From: Dioszegia crocea
Lineage: Eukaryota > Basidiomycota > Tremellomycetes > Tremellales > Bulleribasidiaceae
Direction: 5' to 3'
DNA length: 64,000 bases
Assembly (NCBI GenBank): GCA_001600615.1
Contig: BCKK01000003.1
Coordinates: 1,598,181-1,662,180 of the forward strand
Shown in pieces: positions 20,798-31,149 of this stretch (the first letter of the stretch is position 1; each line of letters opens with the position of its first letter). The position numbers were made by a program, and so were the translations under genes. The notes beneath the pieces are model-generated. The model did no database searches and had not been told where the DNA came from. It saw nothing but the letters and a program-made list of their open reading frames with translations.

Positions 20798-22444
20798 ATG
20801 AAGCTTGTCAATAAACATGTCGAAAAGGATGGATCAGTAAGTCGCCGCTTGGGAATGAGCGGAAATTCCACCCTGGGATCTGAGCGTAGTCGCTGCTTCT
20901 TGTACTGATGCCTTTCAGGGCTACGTAACACTTCGGCCAGAGGATGATGAAGATCTGTATCACTGCTACAACTTGATATCAGAGGTATGTCGATTTTGTC
21001 TATCTGCTTAAGCCGGGCACACTGACTGATTCCCAGGGCGACGAAGTACGAGCTATGGCCGTTCGCAGAGTTCAAACGGTCTCTTCGACGGGATCTTCCG
21101 ATTCTTACCGAGTCAGAGTCAACCTCAATCTCCTAGTCACCAAGACTTTGTTCTCTTCCGGGGCAAGCGGGAGCGGATCGACCGCCGCAAATGGCACAGG
21201 CGAGAAGAAAGAGCCAACGGCGAATCTACAAATCAGCGGACAGGTGAATTCGGAGAATGATTTTGTGCGCATGGGAGCGTTTCATACTTTGGATCTTGAA
21301 GGTAAGCTATATCGTGCTGATTGTAGTAAGGCAAAAGCTGACTTGAAATAGCAAATCGAGATTTCCGATTGATCAAAGCTTCGGGATGGGATTCTGTGGC
21401 GCTCGAGCGAATAACGGAAAGTACGCGAGAAGGCCGAGGGGCTGAAGTTGGGGCTATCGTCTTGGGCGAGGGTCAGTTCTCTCGACTAGAGTGGAATGTG
21501 TCTTGTACTGATGATACTCAGGAACAGCGGCGATTTGCTTGTTGTCGGAACATATGACTACCGTCCGCCAACGGATAGATATGAGCGTACCTCGGAAACG
21601 CAAGGGAGGGACTTCGGGGCATGATAAGGTCAGTTATTCAGCCGCCCATGCGCATCGAGGCAGAGAACTGATCGTCTAGGCAATGGACAACTTCTATAAG
21701 ACTGTATACGAAGCGATCCTTCGCTTGATTCCATTTCAAGATTTGAAGGCTATCGTCATCGCGTCTCCTGGATTTACGAAAGAATCTGTGAGTTGCCCAT
21801 TTCACTTCCGTTATGGACGAGAGCGCATAGCTGACCGATGCAGCTGTACGAGTATATCTTTCAACAAGCCACACTACAATCGAATAAACCCCTCTTGACC
21901 TCACGGACGAAATGGATTAAAGTCCATTCGAATACATCACATGTGCACAGTCTGGTCGAAGCCCTACGAGCACCAGAAGTGGCAAAGATGCTACAAGGGG
22001 CCAAATTCGCTCGAGAAGGTGTAGGATTGGATCGGTAAGTTGGAGCTCTGGCCTATAAGTCGCATCAGCTCATATTTCAGCTTCCACAAGATGCTAGCTC
22101 AAGATGAGCTTCGAGCATGGTATGGTCCTGCGCACGTCTCTATGGCCGTCGACAGAGGCGCAGTCGGTACTCTCCTCATATCCGACGACCTCTTCCGTTC
22201 ATCCGACCCTACCACCCGGAATCACTATGTCGAGATGGTCGAGGCTGTCCGATCTCGGGGTGGGGAGGCTCTGATATTCTCGTCGATGCACGAGAGTGGA
22301 CAGCAGCTGAATAATTACACTGGCATAGCGGCGATCTTGACGTATCCCCTCGACGTGGAGATTGCGGAGGAGGAGGAGAGGGAAGAGAAGGAACGTTTGG
22401 AGCGGGAGAAGAAGGGAGAGGTGGAGGAAAATGAGGAAGAGTAG
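20798..22444 (+). CDS. DOM34: Dom34/Pelota, ribosome rescue factor
   Basis: Eight exons (20798-20836, 20919-20984, 21037-21301, 21352-21471, 21522-21628, 21680-21787, 21844-22034, 22081-22444) encode 419 residues. With Hbs1 it recognises stalled ribosomes with an empty A site and splits them, starting no-go and non-stop decay in the cytoplasm. The N-terminal Sm-like domain begins [20 protein letters not shown]; the central domain has SPGFTKE and the C-terminal eRF1 domain 3-like part has [17 protein letters not shown] and a [14 protein letters not shown] block. It lacks the GGQ motif of eRF1, as expected for Pelota. A Gly/Ser/Thr-rich insertion lies near residue 80 and the C-terminus ends in a long Glu/Lys helix. 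First coding exon is 39 nt. Confidence 0.93.
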
Positions 22445-22880
22445 GCATGATCTGCAAGTGGGAGTGACCTTTGGGTATCTTGGATCATAGCTCATAGGTC
22501 ATGCACCTTAGACCAGGGAGGAGGAAGCTCCTGAGCAAGGTATAGCTAGCTACGATCACTCATTGGTGGGAGAACCAGGAGCAGGCGTACTATTGGCCCC
22601 ATCAGCTGAATCCAGAGGCTTGTTCGTACGGCCAGCACCCCCTCGGTCTCTGTCGCTTACTGCTCTACCCGTTGACAGTAACCCGTCTATCGGCCGAGCT
22701 GGAGGTGGACTTCCGGCTATAGGCTGTACCGGCGCGACTGATGTCTTGCGTAATCTCGGCCCCCATCGCTGAATTTGATGCCGTGTTTTCGGCCCGCGGA
22801 ATGACGGCCGTCCGCCCACCGAAATCTCTCTTAATCCTTGCATCTATCCCCTCCATCTGTATACATCCATTGTATCCAAT
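22445..22880. other. Intergenic stretch, DOM34 to CIT1
   Basis: 436 bp with the terminator of DOM34 and promoter and leader of the citrate synthase gene. A 95-codon minus-strand frame (22843-22556) exists but was not accepted. Confidence 0.45.
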
Positions 22881-23103
22881 ATGAGCATCTCAGCTACAAG
22901 GAACGCTCTCCGAGCTCAGGCAAGTCTCAGCTGGTGGTGTGCGAAATCTGGGAGGAAGTGTATCGGGAGGGAAGAAGAGGAGTCCATTATCTCCCGACAT
23001 GTCCCGCTCTTGGTTGAATTATGAAATTTCTCATACTACATATGAGCCTCCGCTGACCCTCAGCTCCGCCCTCAGTTCGCGCGAACTTTCGCGTCGACCC
23101 CCT

Positions 23104-23150
<47 letters not shown>

Positions 23151-24816
23151 AAGGAGATTGAAAATGTCAAGGCTGTCCGAGCCGCTCACGGAAGCAAGAG
23201 CTTCGGCGAGATGACTGTCGACCAGGCTTACGGTGGTATGCGAGGTATCAAGGTAAGCTCCTTGACACACCCTCTGTACTTAAGCTGACAGCTTAGGGTC
23301 TCATCTGGGAAGGTTCCGTCCTTGACGCCGACGAGGGTATCCGATTCCGAGGCAAGACCATCCCCGAATGCCAAAAAGAGCTCCCCACCGCCCCCGGTGG
23401 ATCCGAGCCATTGCCCGAAGCCCTCTTCTGGCTCCTCCTCACTGGCGAGGTCCCTACCCAGGAGCAGGTCAAGGGTCTGTCCCAGGAATGGGCTGCCCGG
23501 GCTGAAATCCCTAAATTCGTCGAGGAGCTCATTGACCGATGCCCCAACACCCTCCACCCCATGTCCCAGTTCTCCCTCGCTGTCACTGCTGTAGGTCAAC
23601 ATGACTGTCGAAGCTAGCTCGCAGCTGACGATATAGCTCAACCACGACTCGGCGTTCGCCAAGGCCTACGCTGACGGTGTCCACAAGCGTGAATACTGGA
23701 AGACCACCTTTGACGACTCGATGGACCTGATCGCCAAGCTCCCCAACATTGCCGGCCGGATCTTCAGGAACGTCTACGGTGATGGCAAGATGCCCAAGAT
23801 TGACCAGAACAAGGACTACTCTGCCAACTTGTCCACCATGCTCGGCTTTGGCGAGAATGAGGAGTTTGTCGAGTTGATGAGGCTGTACTTGACCATCCAC
23901 TCGGACCACGAGGGTGGAAACGTCTCTGTAAGTCTTGATAACCGTGGTAAGGCATTCGTGAGCTGACACTTTAGGCCCATACTGGCCACTTGGTCGGATC
24001 TGCGCTTTCAGACCCTTTCCTCGCCTTCTCCGCATCGCTTAACGGTCTTGCTGGTCCCCTTCACGGGTAAGTTCTCTGGTACAGAAGAGGAATCGTGCAC
24101 TAACTGATCACTCAGTCTTGCCAACCAGGAAGTCCTCCGATGGCTCCAGAAGATGCGCTCCCAGATCGGTGAGGGCGCCTCTGACGAGAAGGTCGCCGAG
24201 TACGTCTGGGCCACCTTGAAGTCTGGCCAGGTCGTCCCCGGTTACGGTCATGCCGTTCTCCGAAAGACTGTCAGTTCGGTCATCGATGTCCATCAAGGTC
24301 TCAAAGCTGACTCTCCAGGACCCGCGATACACCGCCCAGCGAGAGTTCGCCCTCAAGCACCTGCCCGAGGACCCCTTCTTCAAGCTTGTCGGTCAGATCT
24401 ACAAGATTGTGCCTGATATCCTTCTCGAGGCTGGAAAGGCCAAGAGTGAGTTGTTTTAGCGGTCATTTCGGCCCACAAATCACAGCTGACCTCTTTCAGA
24501 TCCCTGGCCTAACGTAGACGCCCACTCGGGTGTCCTCCTCACTTAGTACGTTGATATTCGTTCACCCTGCGATACTGCAGGATTACCTGCTAACCCCTCA
24601 GCTACGGTCTCCACCAGCAGGACTACTACACCGTCCTCTTCGGTGTTTCGCGTGCTCTTGGTGTTGTCTCTCAGCTCATCTGGGACCGAGCTCTCGGCGT
24701 GAGTTGACGGAGGCACTCAGCCGGAGTCCGAAAGCAGCTGACCCACGCAGATGCCCCTCGAGCGCCCCAAGTCGTACTCCACCGCGCACATCAAGAAGAT
24801 GTTCGAGGGCAAGTAG
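22881..24816 (+). CDS. CIT1: Citrate synthase, mitochondrial
   Basis: Ten exons (22881-22919, 23076-23252, 23297-23590, 23637-23927, 23975-24066, 24116-24269, 24319-24445, 24500-24545, 24602-24698, 24751-24816) encode 460 residues. It condenses acetyl-CoA and oxaloacetate in the mitochondrial matrix as the first step of the TCA cycle. The N-terminus ([13 protein letters not shown], then [14 protein letters not shown]) is rich in Arg/Ser/Ala and lacks acids, a typical presequence. Catalytic segments are [30 protein letters not shown] and VDAHSGVLL, giving the two His and the Asp. The C-terminus is not a peroxisomal SKL-type signal. The first intron (22920-23075) is 156 nt and uses a GC donor; no GT alternative keeps frame. 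Other introns are 44-65 nt. Confidence 0.95.
22920..23075 (+). other. CIT1: GC-AG intron in CIT1
   Basis: Donor CAG/GCAAGT, acceptor CCTCAG, CTGAC branch at about 23053. The flanking exons join in frame as RAQ-FART inside the presequence. Confidence 0.8.
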
Positions 24817-25150
24817 ATTGGAGCAAGAGGCGGCCAGGGTATCGAGACTTAGAAGTATATATTGGATTGATCCTTGTGGGATGCATGTCTATATCGGTCT
24901 GGCCTTACCTTGATCGAAAAATCGAAAAGTCTACAAATAGTCAAAGTCTCCAATCTCATTCCCGAGCGTCAGATCGTGGTAAGGTGTAGTCTGATTTGGG
25001 AGATGCTCAGGTGGATTCAGAGGCAAAGGGTGAATATCTGGGCCAAGAGGGTGTCCGATGGCATCTCGACTTGATGCTCTACGAGCCGCGAATCAATCGT
25101 ATGCATTAAACATTTAGTACTCGATGCTCCTGATCAATATCACACCAGTC

Positions 25151-25186
25151 AATGCATCATGCGGATCAAATGCATCATGCGGATCA
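25151..25186. repeat. 18-bp perfect tandem duplication
   Basis: AATGCATCATGCGGATCA occurs twice in direct succession (25151-25168, 25169-25186). Probably slippage; no coding role seen. Confidence 0.85.
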
Positions 25187-25777
25187 TCAGCAAAATTGGA
25201 CTGGTTTTATCGATGTTACACTACTTCGGATTTAGTGGATGAATCATGCTTTACACGAGCTTTGGGAAGAGCATGCATGATTGTGCATAGGCTTGAATAC
25301 ATAGGGGGAAGGCACACCTCTCGTTACGGCAACTTCCTCCATACGGAAAGTGGCGCCAGGCAAAACTGAGGAATGTCGGATATATCCGACGAGGATGAGG
25401 AATGCGGAGTGAGAGTGGAGTCACTGGCTTGAACGGCTGCAAGTGGTTCGAATCTCCCCTGCGCACAGTCAAAGGGCGCGTGAATTCCACATTAGTTGCT
25501 CGTTCAAGCCTCATGCGCCGGCCGGCAAAAAGATTACTCCCGTCACAGGACCATAGTCATGGGCGCTGATGACGAGCATATCCACAAGGGCATCGGCTGC
25601 CTTAACCTGGCCTGATACAATCCCGCTATCAGCGCTTGATTGCACCTAGCATCATTGGTCGAGACTTCCGCTTAATATACTCGCCCTGGCTTGCATAACC
25701 ATGGACTGTCTATCCGCTGTTCAGGGGACGATGGTAGATTTTTGTTGTTGAAAGCATATGACTCTGCACCTACTCTT

Positions 25778-25827
25778 CACATCTAGCAGTGCGACTACCG
25801 GCGTTCGATATCGCCGAAGAAGTGGCA
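25778..25827. repeat. 50-bp direct repeat, copy 1, with inverted core
   Basis: About 43 of 50 bases match the copy at 26101-26150. The core CGGCG-TTCGATAT-CGCCG (25799-25816) forms a short hairpin or protein-binding inverted repeat. Origin unknown. Confidence 0.7.
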
Positions 25828-26100
25828 TCGAGCTGTACAAAAGAATTAATCCAGTTTCAAGGCTGTGACTGTGCGCCGAATGACGGGTATCTGCCTCCTC
25901 GACGCATCGGCTTTCTCCAGGACATCGGCATATTTGCCGCTGCCGCCAGCAGCAGTGTTCCTGAATCCGGCTCATACGTCGTCGTATACTCTTTATGCGT
26001 ACCCGCCAAGGACTTACACGCCACAAACCTGACTATCCGCTTATTAGGGGACGGCTATGGATGATTCTTCTTGGAAGCATAAGATGCAGCACATTCTGCT

Positions 26101-26150
26101 CACATCCAGCAACGCGACATTCGGCGTTCGATATCGCCGAAAAAGTGGCA
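26101..26150. repeat. 50-bp direct repeat, copy 2, with inverted core
   Basis: Second copy of the repeat at 25778-25827, 323 bp downstream and in the same orientation. Here the core arms are extended to TTCGGCG and CGCCGAA, so the inverted repeat is better than in copy 1, a hint that the core may be under selection. Confidence 0.7.
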
Positions 26151-26350
26151 GCTCTTTTGGTGACGTCGAGGGTCAGCCATTTGGTTGATCCCGGGTCGGA
26201 TCGAGTCGGTGCCACAAGATCATGTGACTTTTGGATATTCCCATGACCAGCCATTTCGTCGTTCCCACGATTTGGTCGTGAAAGCCTGAGCACGAAACTG
26301 TCTTGTTCTCCATCTATCATCCATATCCCACGGTAGTAATAGCTACCCGG

Positions 26351-27880
26351 ATGATACAAGCTGCTCTGCCCGTCATGGCCACCGCCACAGTGCCGATTCC
26401 TGAGATTACAATCTCGCCACCCACACCTCCCTCCACCCCACCGCCCACATCACATGAACCCTCGCCACCCACTTCGCCCTCCAACGACTCACCTGCCTCT
26501 TCGCTTGAACCGGCCGTCGTCGTTACTGCCGCCGTTCAGGTCTACCGGATTCCTGAACTACGAGGTCTGATATGCGCATACTCGGGTCTGAAGGGTCTGG
26601 CCAAGATCTTACGGCTGGAGAAGTGTAATTCGGTCTTAGTTGTTCCTCACCTGTATTCAAGGGTACCAGATGCAGTTGCAAAGCGCATCAAGAGGAACAA
26701 TGTGCGTATTATCCCTTTCCGACACATTGTCTGTGCATGTAGAACAGAAAAGCTGACTACTGTAGCATCGTGGGCTCGCCTACTGTGCGGCTGTCCGAGT
26801 GCTCGACCTCAGCCCGTCCACTCATCTCCTCACCGGCCAGGACCTCCACTCCATGCGGCTCAGGGATTCACCCAAACGAGACCCTGAGCTCTTCAACCCT
26901 GCGCCCCTATCGAGTCGTTTGCCCGCTCTCAGACGGCGATACCCAGGTCTTCGTTGTCTTGTCAATCAGTATCCATCGATAGACCTCGACGAGAGGTACA
27001 TTGCTCAACTTGACGATGTAGGGGCGTTGAGGAGCGTCTCAGTGGAGACTGTAGTAGAATACGACATCAACTGCTACTTCACCACAATTAGCGACGCACC
27101 CATCCTTCCCCCTCCTCCTGTTTACGTCGGCCTCGTCGTCGCCCACACCCTCCTCATCCGACTCGTTGACGGTGGCCTACCACAGTCCTATGGATCGGAT
27201 AGGCGGTGGAGGAAGGACGCTCATGCAGTGAGTCAGAGGCAGACTAGGTGGAAAACATGGCTCTACGGCAATGGAGGGCCCGACTCGCGAGTGACCGGTA
27301 TCGAACAGCAGTCGGTCCCTTCTCGACTTCGTTTCGACCTTTCGCACTCCGAAGCTCTCATCTACGTCAATCAGAGACAGGCCAACCTCTTTGCTCCCTT
27401 ATCCCACTTCGACCTCGCTTGTGAAACCGGCGTCACATCTCCTATTGTCATCCAGCTGCTCCAGGCTATCGGCCAAGATATCCGGGTGCTCAGGATCAAT
27501 CGATCTTGCCTCGGCGGTCACCACGAGATGCAGAGCATCATTAGCTCCATCGGCCGTACACTCCCAATCCTGGAATCCATCCATCTCGACTTTGCGCCCT
27601 TGCCACCTGACACTCCCCTATTCAACGTATCGCCACTGTCAGGTTTGGTCAATGTCCGGACATTTAGCTGCAACGGACATAAGCTGGAGGAGAAGGGTGC
27701 AATGGCCAGATATGTCTGCTGCTTGGGTTCTCCCAGTTGCGTATTTCTTGACCCCGCAATTGCCTATATGGACGGGCAGCAGTCCCTAGATCTGCAAGTC
27801 GAGCTTGCGCGAAGGTGAGTTTTGCGCATTCGCTGAAGCTGATGAACAGGATAATGGCGAGATGTCGTAGAGAGGCATGA
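26351..27880 (+). CDS. F-box-like family protein, divergent member
   Basis: Start ATG 26351 (a second in-frame ATG is at 26375). Exons 26351-26701, 26766-27814 and 27850-27880 give 476 residues. The last intron (35 nt, GTGAGT donor, CTGAT branch) is inferred; if it is retained the protein stops at 27818 with two residues fewer of shared sequence and no new tail. The N-terminus is Pro/Thr/Ser-rich; the F-box-like part reads VYRIPELRGLICAYSGLKGLAKILRLEK; an LAYCAAVRVLDLSP block matches the IYC-AV block of the paralogues; DSRVTGIE, QRQANLFAPL and SPLSGLVNVRTFSC match later family blocks. It is the most divergent of the five members seen here. Role unknown; probable adaptor. Confidence 0.78.
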
Positions 27881-28168
27881 AGGGTAGTAGGGGTTGACAA
27901 GCTGGAAGTGTCAAATGCAGAGGCGCCATCATCAAGGTTGTTGCCATTCTTGTACTTGTTAGAGAGTGTATGTCATGCTGTGTTGTTCTCATCCTTGTTG
28001 GTTCGTCAAAGGATGGGTTGACGGATCCTGCCCTTGTGCGGCTTTTACTCGCGACATTCTTGTTCCATACCGTTCTCATCAGGCGCCATGCCGAGTGCGG
28101 TAGTCCGCTCAAAGGACCCCAAAGGAGGGCCTACCTGAGCTTATTTGAGGAGACTTTTACTCTTAACA

Positions 28169-29450
28169 TCACGGTCGATTTCTGTCTGAGCTATTCTGCC
28201 CCTCGGTCCCCAATCCCCAGTCATCCTCATCATCCCCTAATGGCGGTGCTGCCCCCTTCCTCACAGCCTGCTCCCCAACCAACGCATTCCCTTTTGTGCC
28301 CGGTAGCCCTTCGCTCGCCCCCTCCTCCAGCTCCTCATGCAGCACCTCCGCTTCCAGATCCGCCTGGGAGGTAGGATGTACGATACGAGTTGCTTTGGAT
28401 CGGGAAGTGAGGGGTAGGGCATGGTAGGTTGAAGAGCGTAGGTGTGCGGCGTAGGAGTACAGACTGAGGATGAAGTAAACCTGCGATATCAGCTATAGTC
28501 TTTCTCTTGATGCAGTGAGGCTCAAGATCAACCTAGCTGGAAGACTCACCTTGATCGCAAACCCAAATACCAACACCCAAACCGCCGTAACCCTCTCACT
28601 CGCCCAAATCCCCTCTGCCAACCTCTTCCTTTCCGCCTCACTCCCACTCGACGCGTGCGGATCTTCCGTCTCCCCTCTACTGACCGCCAGATCAATCAAC
28701 GCCTGCTGTGCTGGAGAGTTGATGACGCGCCTTCCATCATGTGCTACCGCGTACCAGTAATGTAGGTAAAACCCGTAGTGCGCTATGGTGAGGATGAGGT
28801 GGTCGAGCGTGTAAAGGTGGGCTACGAGGAGGGCCGATTTGGCTTTTTCCTATCATGGGTCAGCGAGAGGTTCTGCAAGGTGGTTGAGTATCCTTGAGCA
28901 GAAGGTCCAGAGGAAGCCATTCCAGAAAAGTGCCCCTCCTGGTCGTTGTCATGCATCTCAGCCGCGAGACAAGATTGGCAAGAGTCTTCTTCAAGAGAGA
29001 GTCATTCACTGTGACTTCCGCTTGTTGACCGATGGGGGGTGTGTCCTTTGAACACGATGTATACCGTAAGCCAACTCACAGATTTGACTATTCCGAGCGC
29101 CCAAAGGAAGGCGAAGAGGGTGCCTATTGAGTATGCGTAGAAGAGGTATTGCAAGAATGAACCGCCGACGAATATGGTGATGAGGCCATAGACACCAGCG
29201 ACTTTATTTATGAGCTAGATGGATCAGCGACCGCAGTGACGTCAGAGGATGCTCAGCCCAGTCGAGGTATCCAATTTGGTCAGGAGACTCACTCCAAAGA
29301 GCAGAACAATCTCGCAGCCTATAAGACACGAATCAGCTTCTGAGTCTTGTCTCCATTAATCTCGTGCCGCTCACCTAGCTTGATATCCAGTATTCCCAGG
29401 AAGGAGTCAAAGATCGCTTTCGGTTGAAAGCTCCTAGGATTCAGTCTCAT
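28169..29450 (-). CDS. KEI1: Inositol phosphorylceramide synthase regulatory subunit (Kei1-like)
   Basis: Exons 29450-29375, 29318-29293, 29214-29080, 28849-28550 and 28480-28169 encode 282 residues. The N-terminal half has the Kei1 layout: a FLGILDIKLGCEIVLLFGLI segment immediately before NKVAGVYGLITIFVGG, then further hydrophobic segments (LFYAYSIGTLFAFLWALGIV, and a segment containing LDHLILTIAHYGFYLHYW) and a last segment VWVLVFGFAIKVYFILSLYSY. The C-terminal tail is acidic and polar. In budding yeast Kei1 partners the catalytic Aur1 in the Golgi to make inositol phosphorylceramide. Exon 2 is only 26 nt; the third intron is 230 nt, long for this region. Assignment rests on motif order and topology, not a measured score. 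Divergent from RPS3. Confidence 0.72.
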
Positions 29451-29740
29451 CTTGCTATGATCTAGCCAGCTCAGGAGAGATGTAGATGGATAGGACGGCT
29501 CTAAAGTCAGAGCCGACTGACCGCGGCTCCGCCGTAATTCTGAAACTGACGCACGGATGTACGGCATCCTCCTCAGGCTAAAACCGCCACATCCAGGCTA
29601 GGATTTATAACGCCGGCTAAGCTCGGAGCCGAGATCCAAAACGCCGACCAACCAGTCGATGAGACGATTTGATTCCGTGAATTTCGCTCCCTGGCAAAAT
29701 CTAGCTTGGGTGGTGTGACTATACCATCCATCTATCCAAC
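29451..29740. promoter_or_regulatory. Divergent promoter KEI1-like/RPS3
   Basis: 290 bp between ATGs of a membrane-lipid gene and a ribosomal protein gene on opposite strands. No consensus element identified with confidence. Confidence 0.5.
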
Positions 29741-30756
29741 ATGGCCTCCACTACTCAGATCTCAAAGAAGAGAAAGTTCATCGCAGACGGTGTCTTCCAG
29801 GCTGAACTCGGAGAATTCTTGTATGTCAAAAATCGAGCGCGAAGGGGAGACTATAGCTGATCCCGATCCTTCGATCACCGATCTCTATCCCATATCCCAA
29901 TTTCCTACACTCACTCTTCATACCCACAGCTCCCGAGAGCTCGCCGAGGAAGGTTACTCTGGCTGTGAAGTCCGTGTCACCCACGCCCGAACCGAAATCA
30001 TCATCCGTGCCACCCACACCCAGGATGTTCTCGGTGACAAGGGACGCCGAATCCGAGAGCTCAAGGCTCTGATTGAGAAGCGTTTCAAGTTCCCCGAAAA
30101 CTCGCTCGAGCTCTACGCCGAGAAGGTCCAGTTCCGTGGTCTTTCCGCCGCTGCTCAGGCCGAGTCTTTGAGGTACAAGCTGCTCGGTGGTTTGGCTATG
30201 CGACGGTGGGTCCATCTTTGACGGCGTATACGGTCCATTGCTGACTCCTCAGTGCATGCTACGGTGTCCTCCGATTCGTCATGGAGTCCGGCGCCAAGGG
30301 TTGCGAAGTCGTCGTATCCGGTAAACTGCGTGCCGCCCGTGCCAAGTCGATGAAGTTCGTCGACGGTTTCATGATCCACTCTGGTCAGCCCAACGTCGAC
30401 TACGTCGACTACGCCGTCAGGCACGTCCTCCTCCGTCAGGGTGTGTTGGGTATCAAGGTTAAGATGTAAGCTGGATCCTTTCTAGTGAATCGCACTTGAG
30501 CTGACTTATCCAGCATGAAGCCCTACGACCCCGAAGGCAAGATGGGACCCTCCAAGAACCTCCCCGATGCCGTTTCCCTCGTCGAGTAAGTTCACTTTCC
30601 ACTGCTTTACCTAGCCTATTGCTAACCCCCAGGCCCAAGCCCGAAGGCGAGATCACCATCCGATCCGACAACAAGAACCCCCCCGTTCAGCAGGTCCAGC
30701 AGCAGCAGCCGCCCCAGGCCGCCCCCGCTCAGGAGGCGTCTCAGGAGGACTACTAG
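29741..30756 (+). CDS. RPS3: 40S ribosomal protein uS3
   Basis: Five exons (29741-29820, 29930-30205, 30253-30465, 30514-30585, 30633-30756) encode 254 residues. uS3 sits at the mRNA entry channel of the small subunit. Recognisable parts are [17 protein letters not shown] at the start, a KH domain with [19 protein letters not shown], and the C-terminal half with [20 protein letters not shown] and [20 protein letters not shown]. The C-terminal tail is Gln/Pro-rich and slightly longer than in budding yeast. The first intron (109 nt) is twice as long as the others, as is common in ribosomal protein genes; no box C/D or H/ACA snoRNA could be recognised in it. Confidence 0.96.
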
Positions 30757-31149
30757 GCTCGTATTGTATGATTTATGCACTCGGAGTCTTGCGGTACAGC
30801 TTGGAGGGTCGTCGTTATTGCCGCATGGAGTCAGGCCCCAATGAGCAGGAAGCAAGAGACTATGTAATCATGGAGTGGGGTCGCTGTCGTTGTTCAGAGA
30901 GCTTCCCTGGATTGTACAGCCGTGACAGCAGATGTGTATCGGCAAGGATATCATTGAAAGGTTATCTATCAACATTGAACATTGAACTTTGCTTCACCGC
31001 TCGGTCTGCTCCACCCCCAGAGTCTTGACTTTCCCTCTCGCACAAATCTCCTCAGACCACCCTTACACCCCTCTTCTCTTCTTTCCAGACTAATGATAGG
31101 TCCCGGATACCGCCTCGAATCGCACTGCAGCCCAAACTCCACGATCCGC
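30757..31149. other. Convergent intergenic region, 393 bp
   Basis: Between the stop codons of RPS3 and ERG24; presumed untranslated 3' sequence. Nothing else recognised. Confidence 0.5.

Larger units (their letters stand above)
24817..26350. other. Gene-poor region, 1.5 kb
   Basis: No reading frame on either strand shows family similarity or consistent splice signals. It includes a perfect 18-bp tandem duplication, a 50-bp imperfect direct repeat with an inverted core, and a GGTTCGAAT string that does not fold into a tRNA T-arm. Confidence 0.5.

Noticed and set aside
22556..22843. 95-codon minus-strand frame beginning with ATG, basic N-terminus, 37 bp from the CIT1 ATG
   Set aside because: Sits in the CIT1 leader/promoter; no family similarity, low-complexity C-terminal part, and the spacing between the two opposite starts would be too small for promoters.
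25441..25470. GGTTCGAATCTCC string resembling a tRNA B box
   Set aside because: The flanking five bases on each side do not pair as a T-stem and no A box or acceptor stem is found upstream.
26303..26350. Upstream extension of the 26.3-kb F-box-like gene
   Set aside because: The codon at 26303 is TTG; ATG 26351 is the first proper start.
29821..29929. Possible snoRNA in the 109-nt first intron of RPS3
   Set aside because: No C (RUGAUGA) and D (CUGA) box pair with terminal stem, and no H/ACA hairpin pattern.
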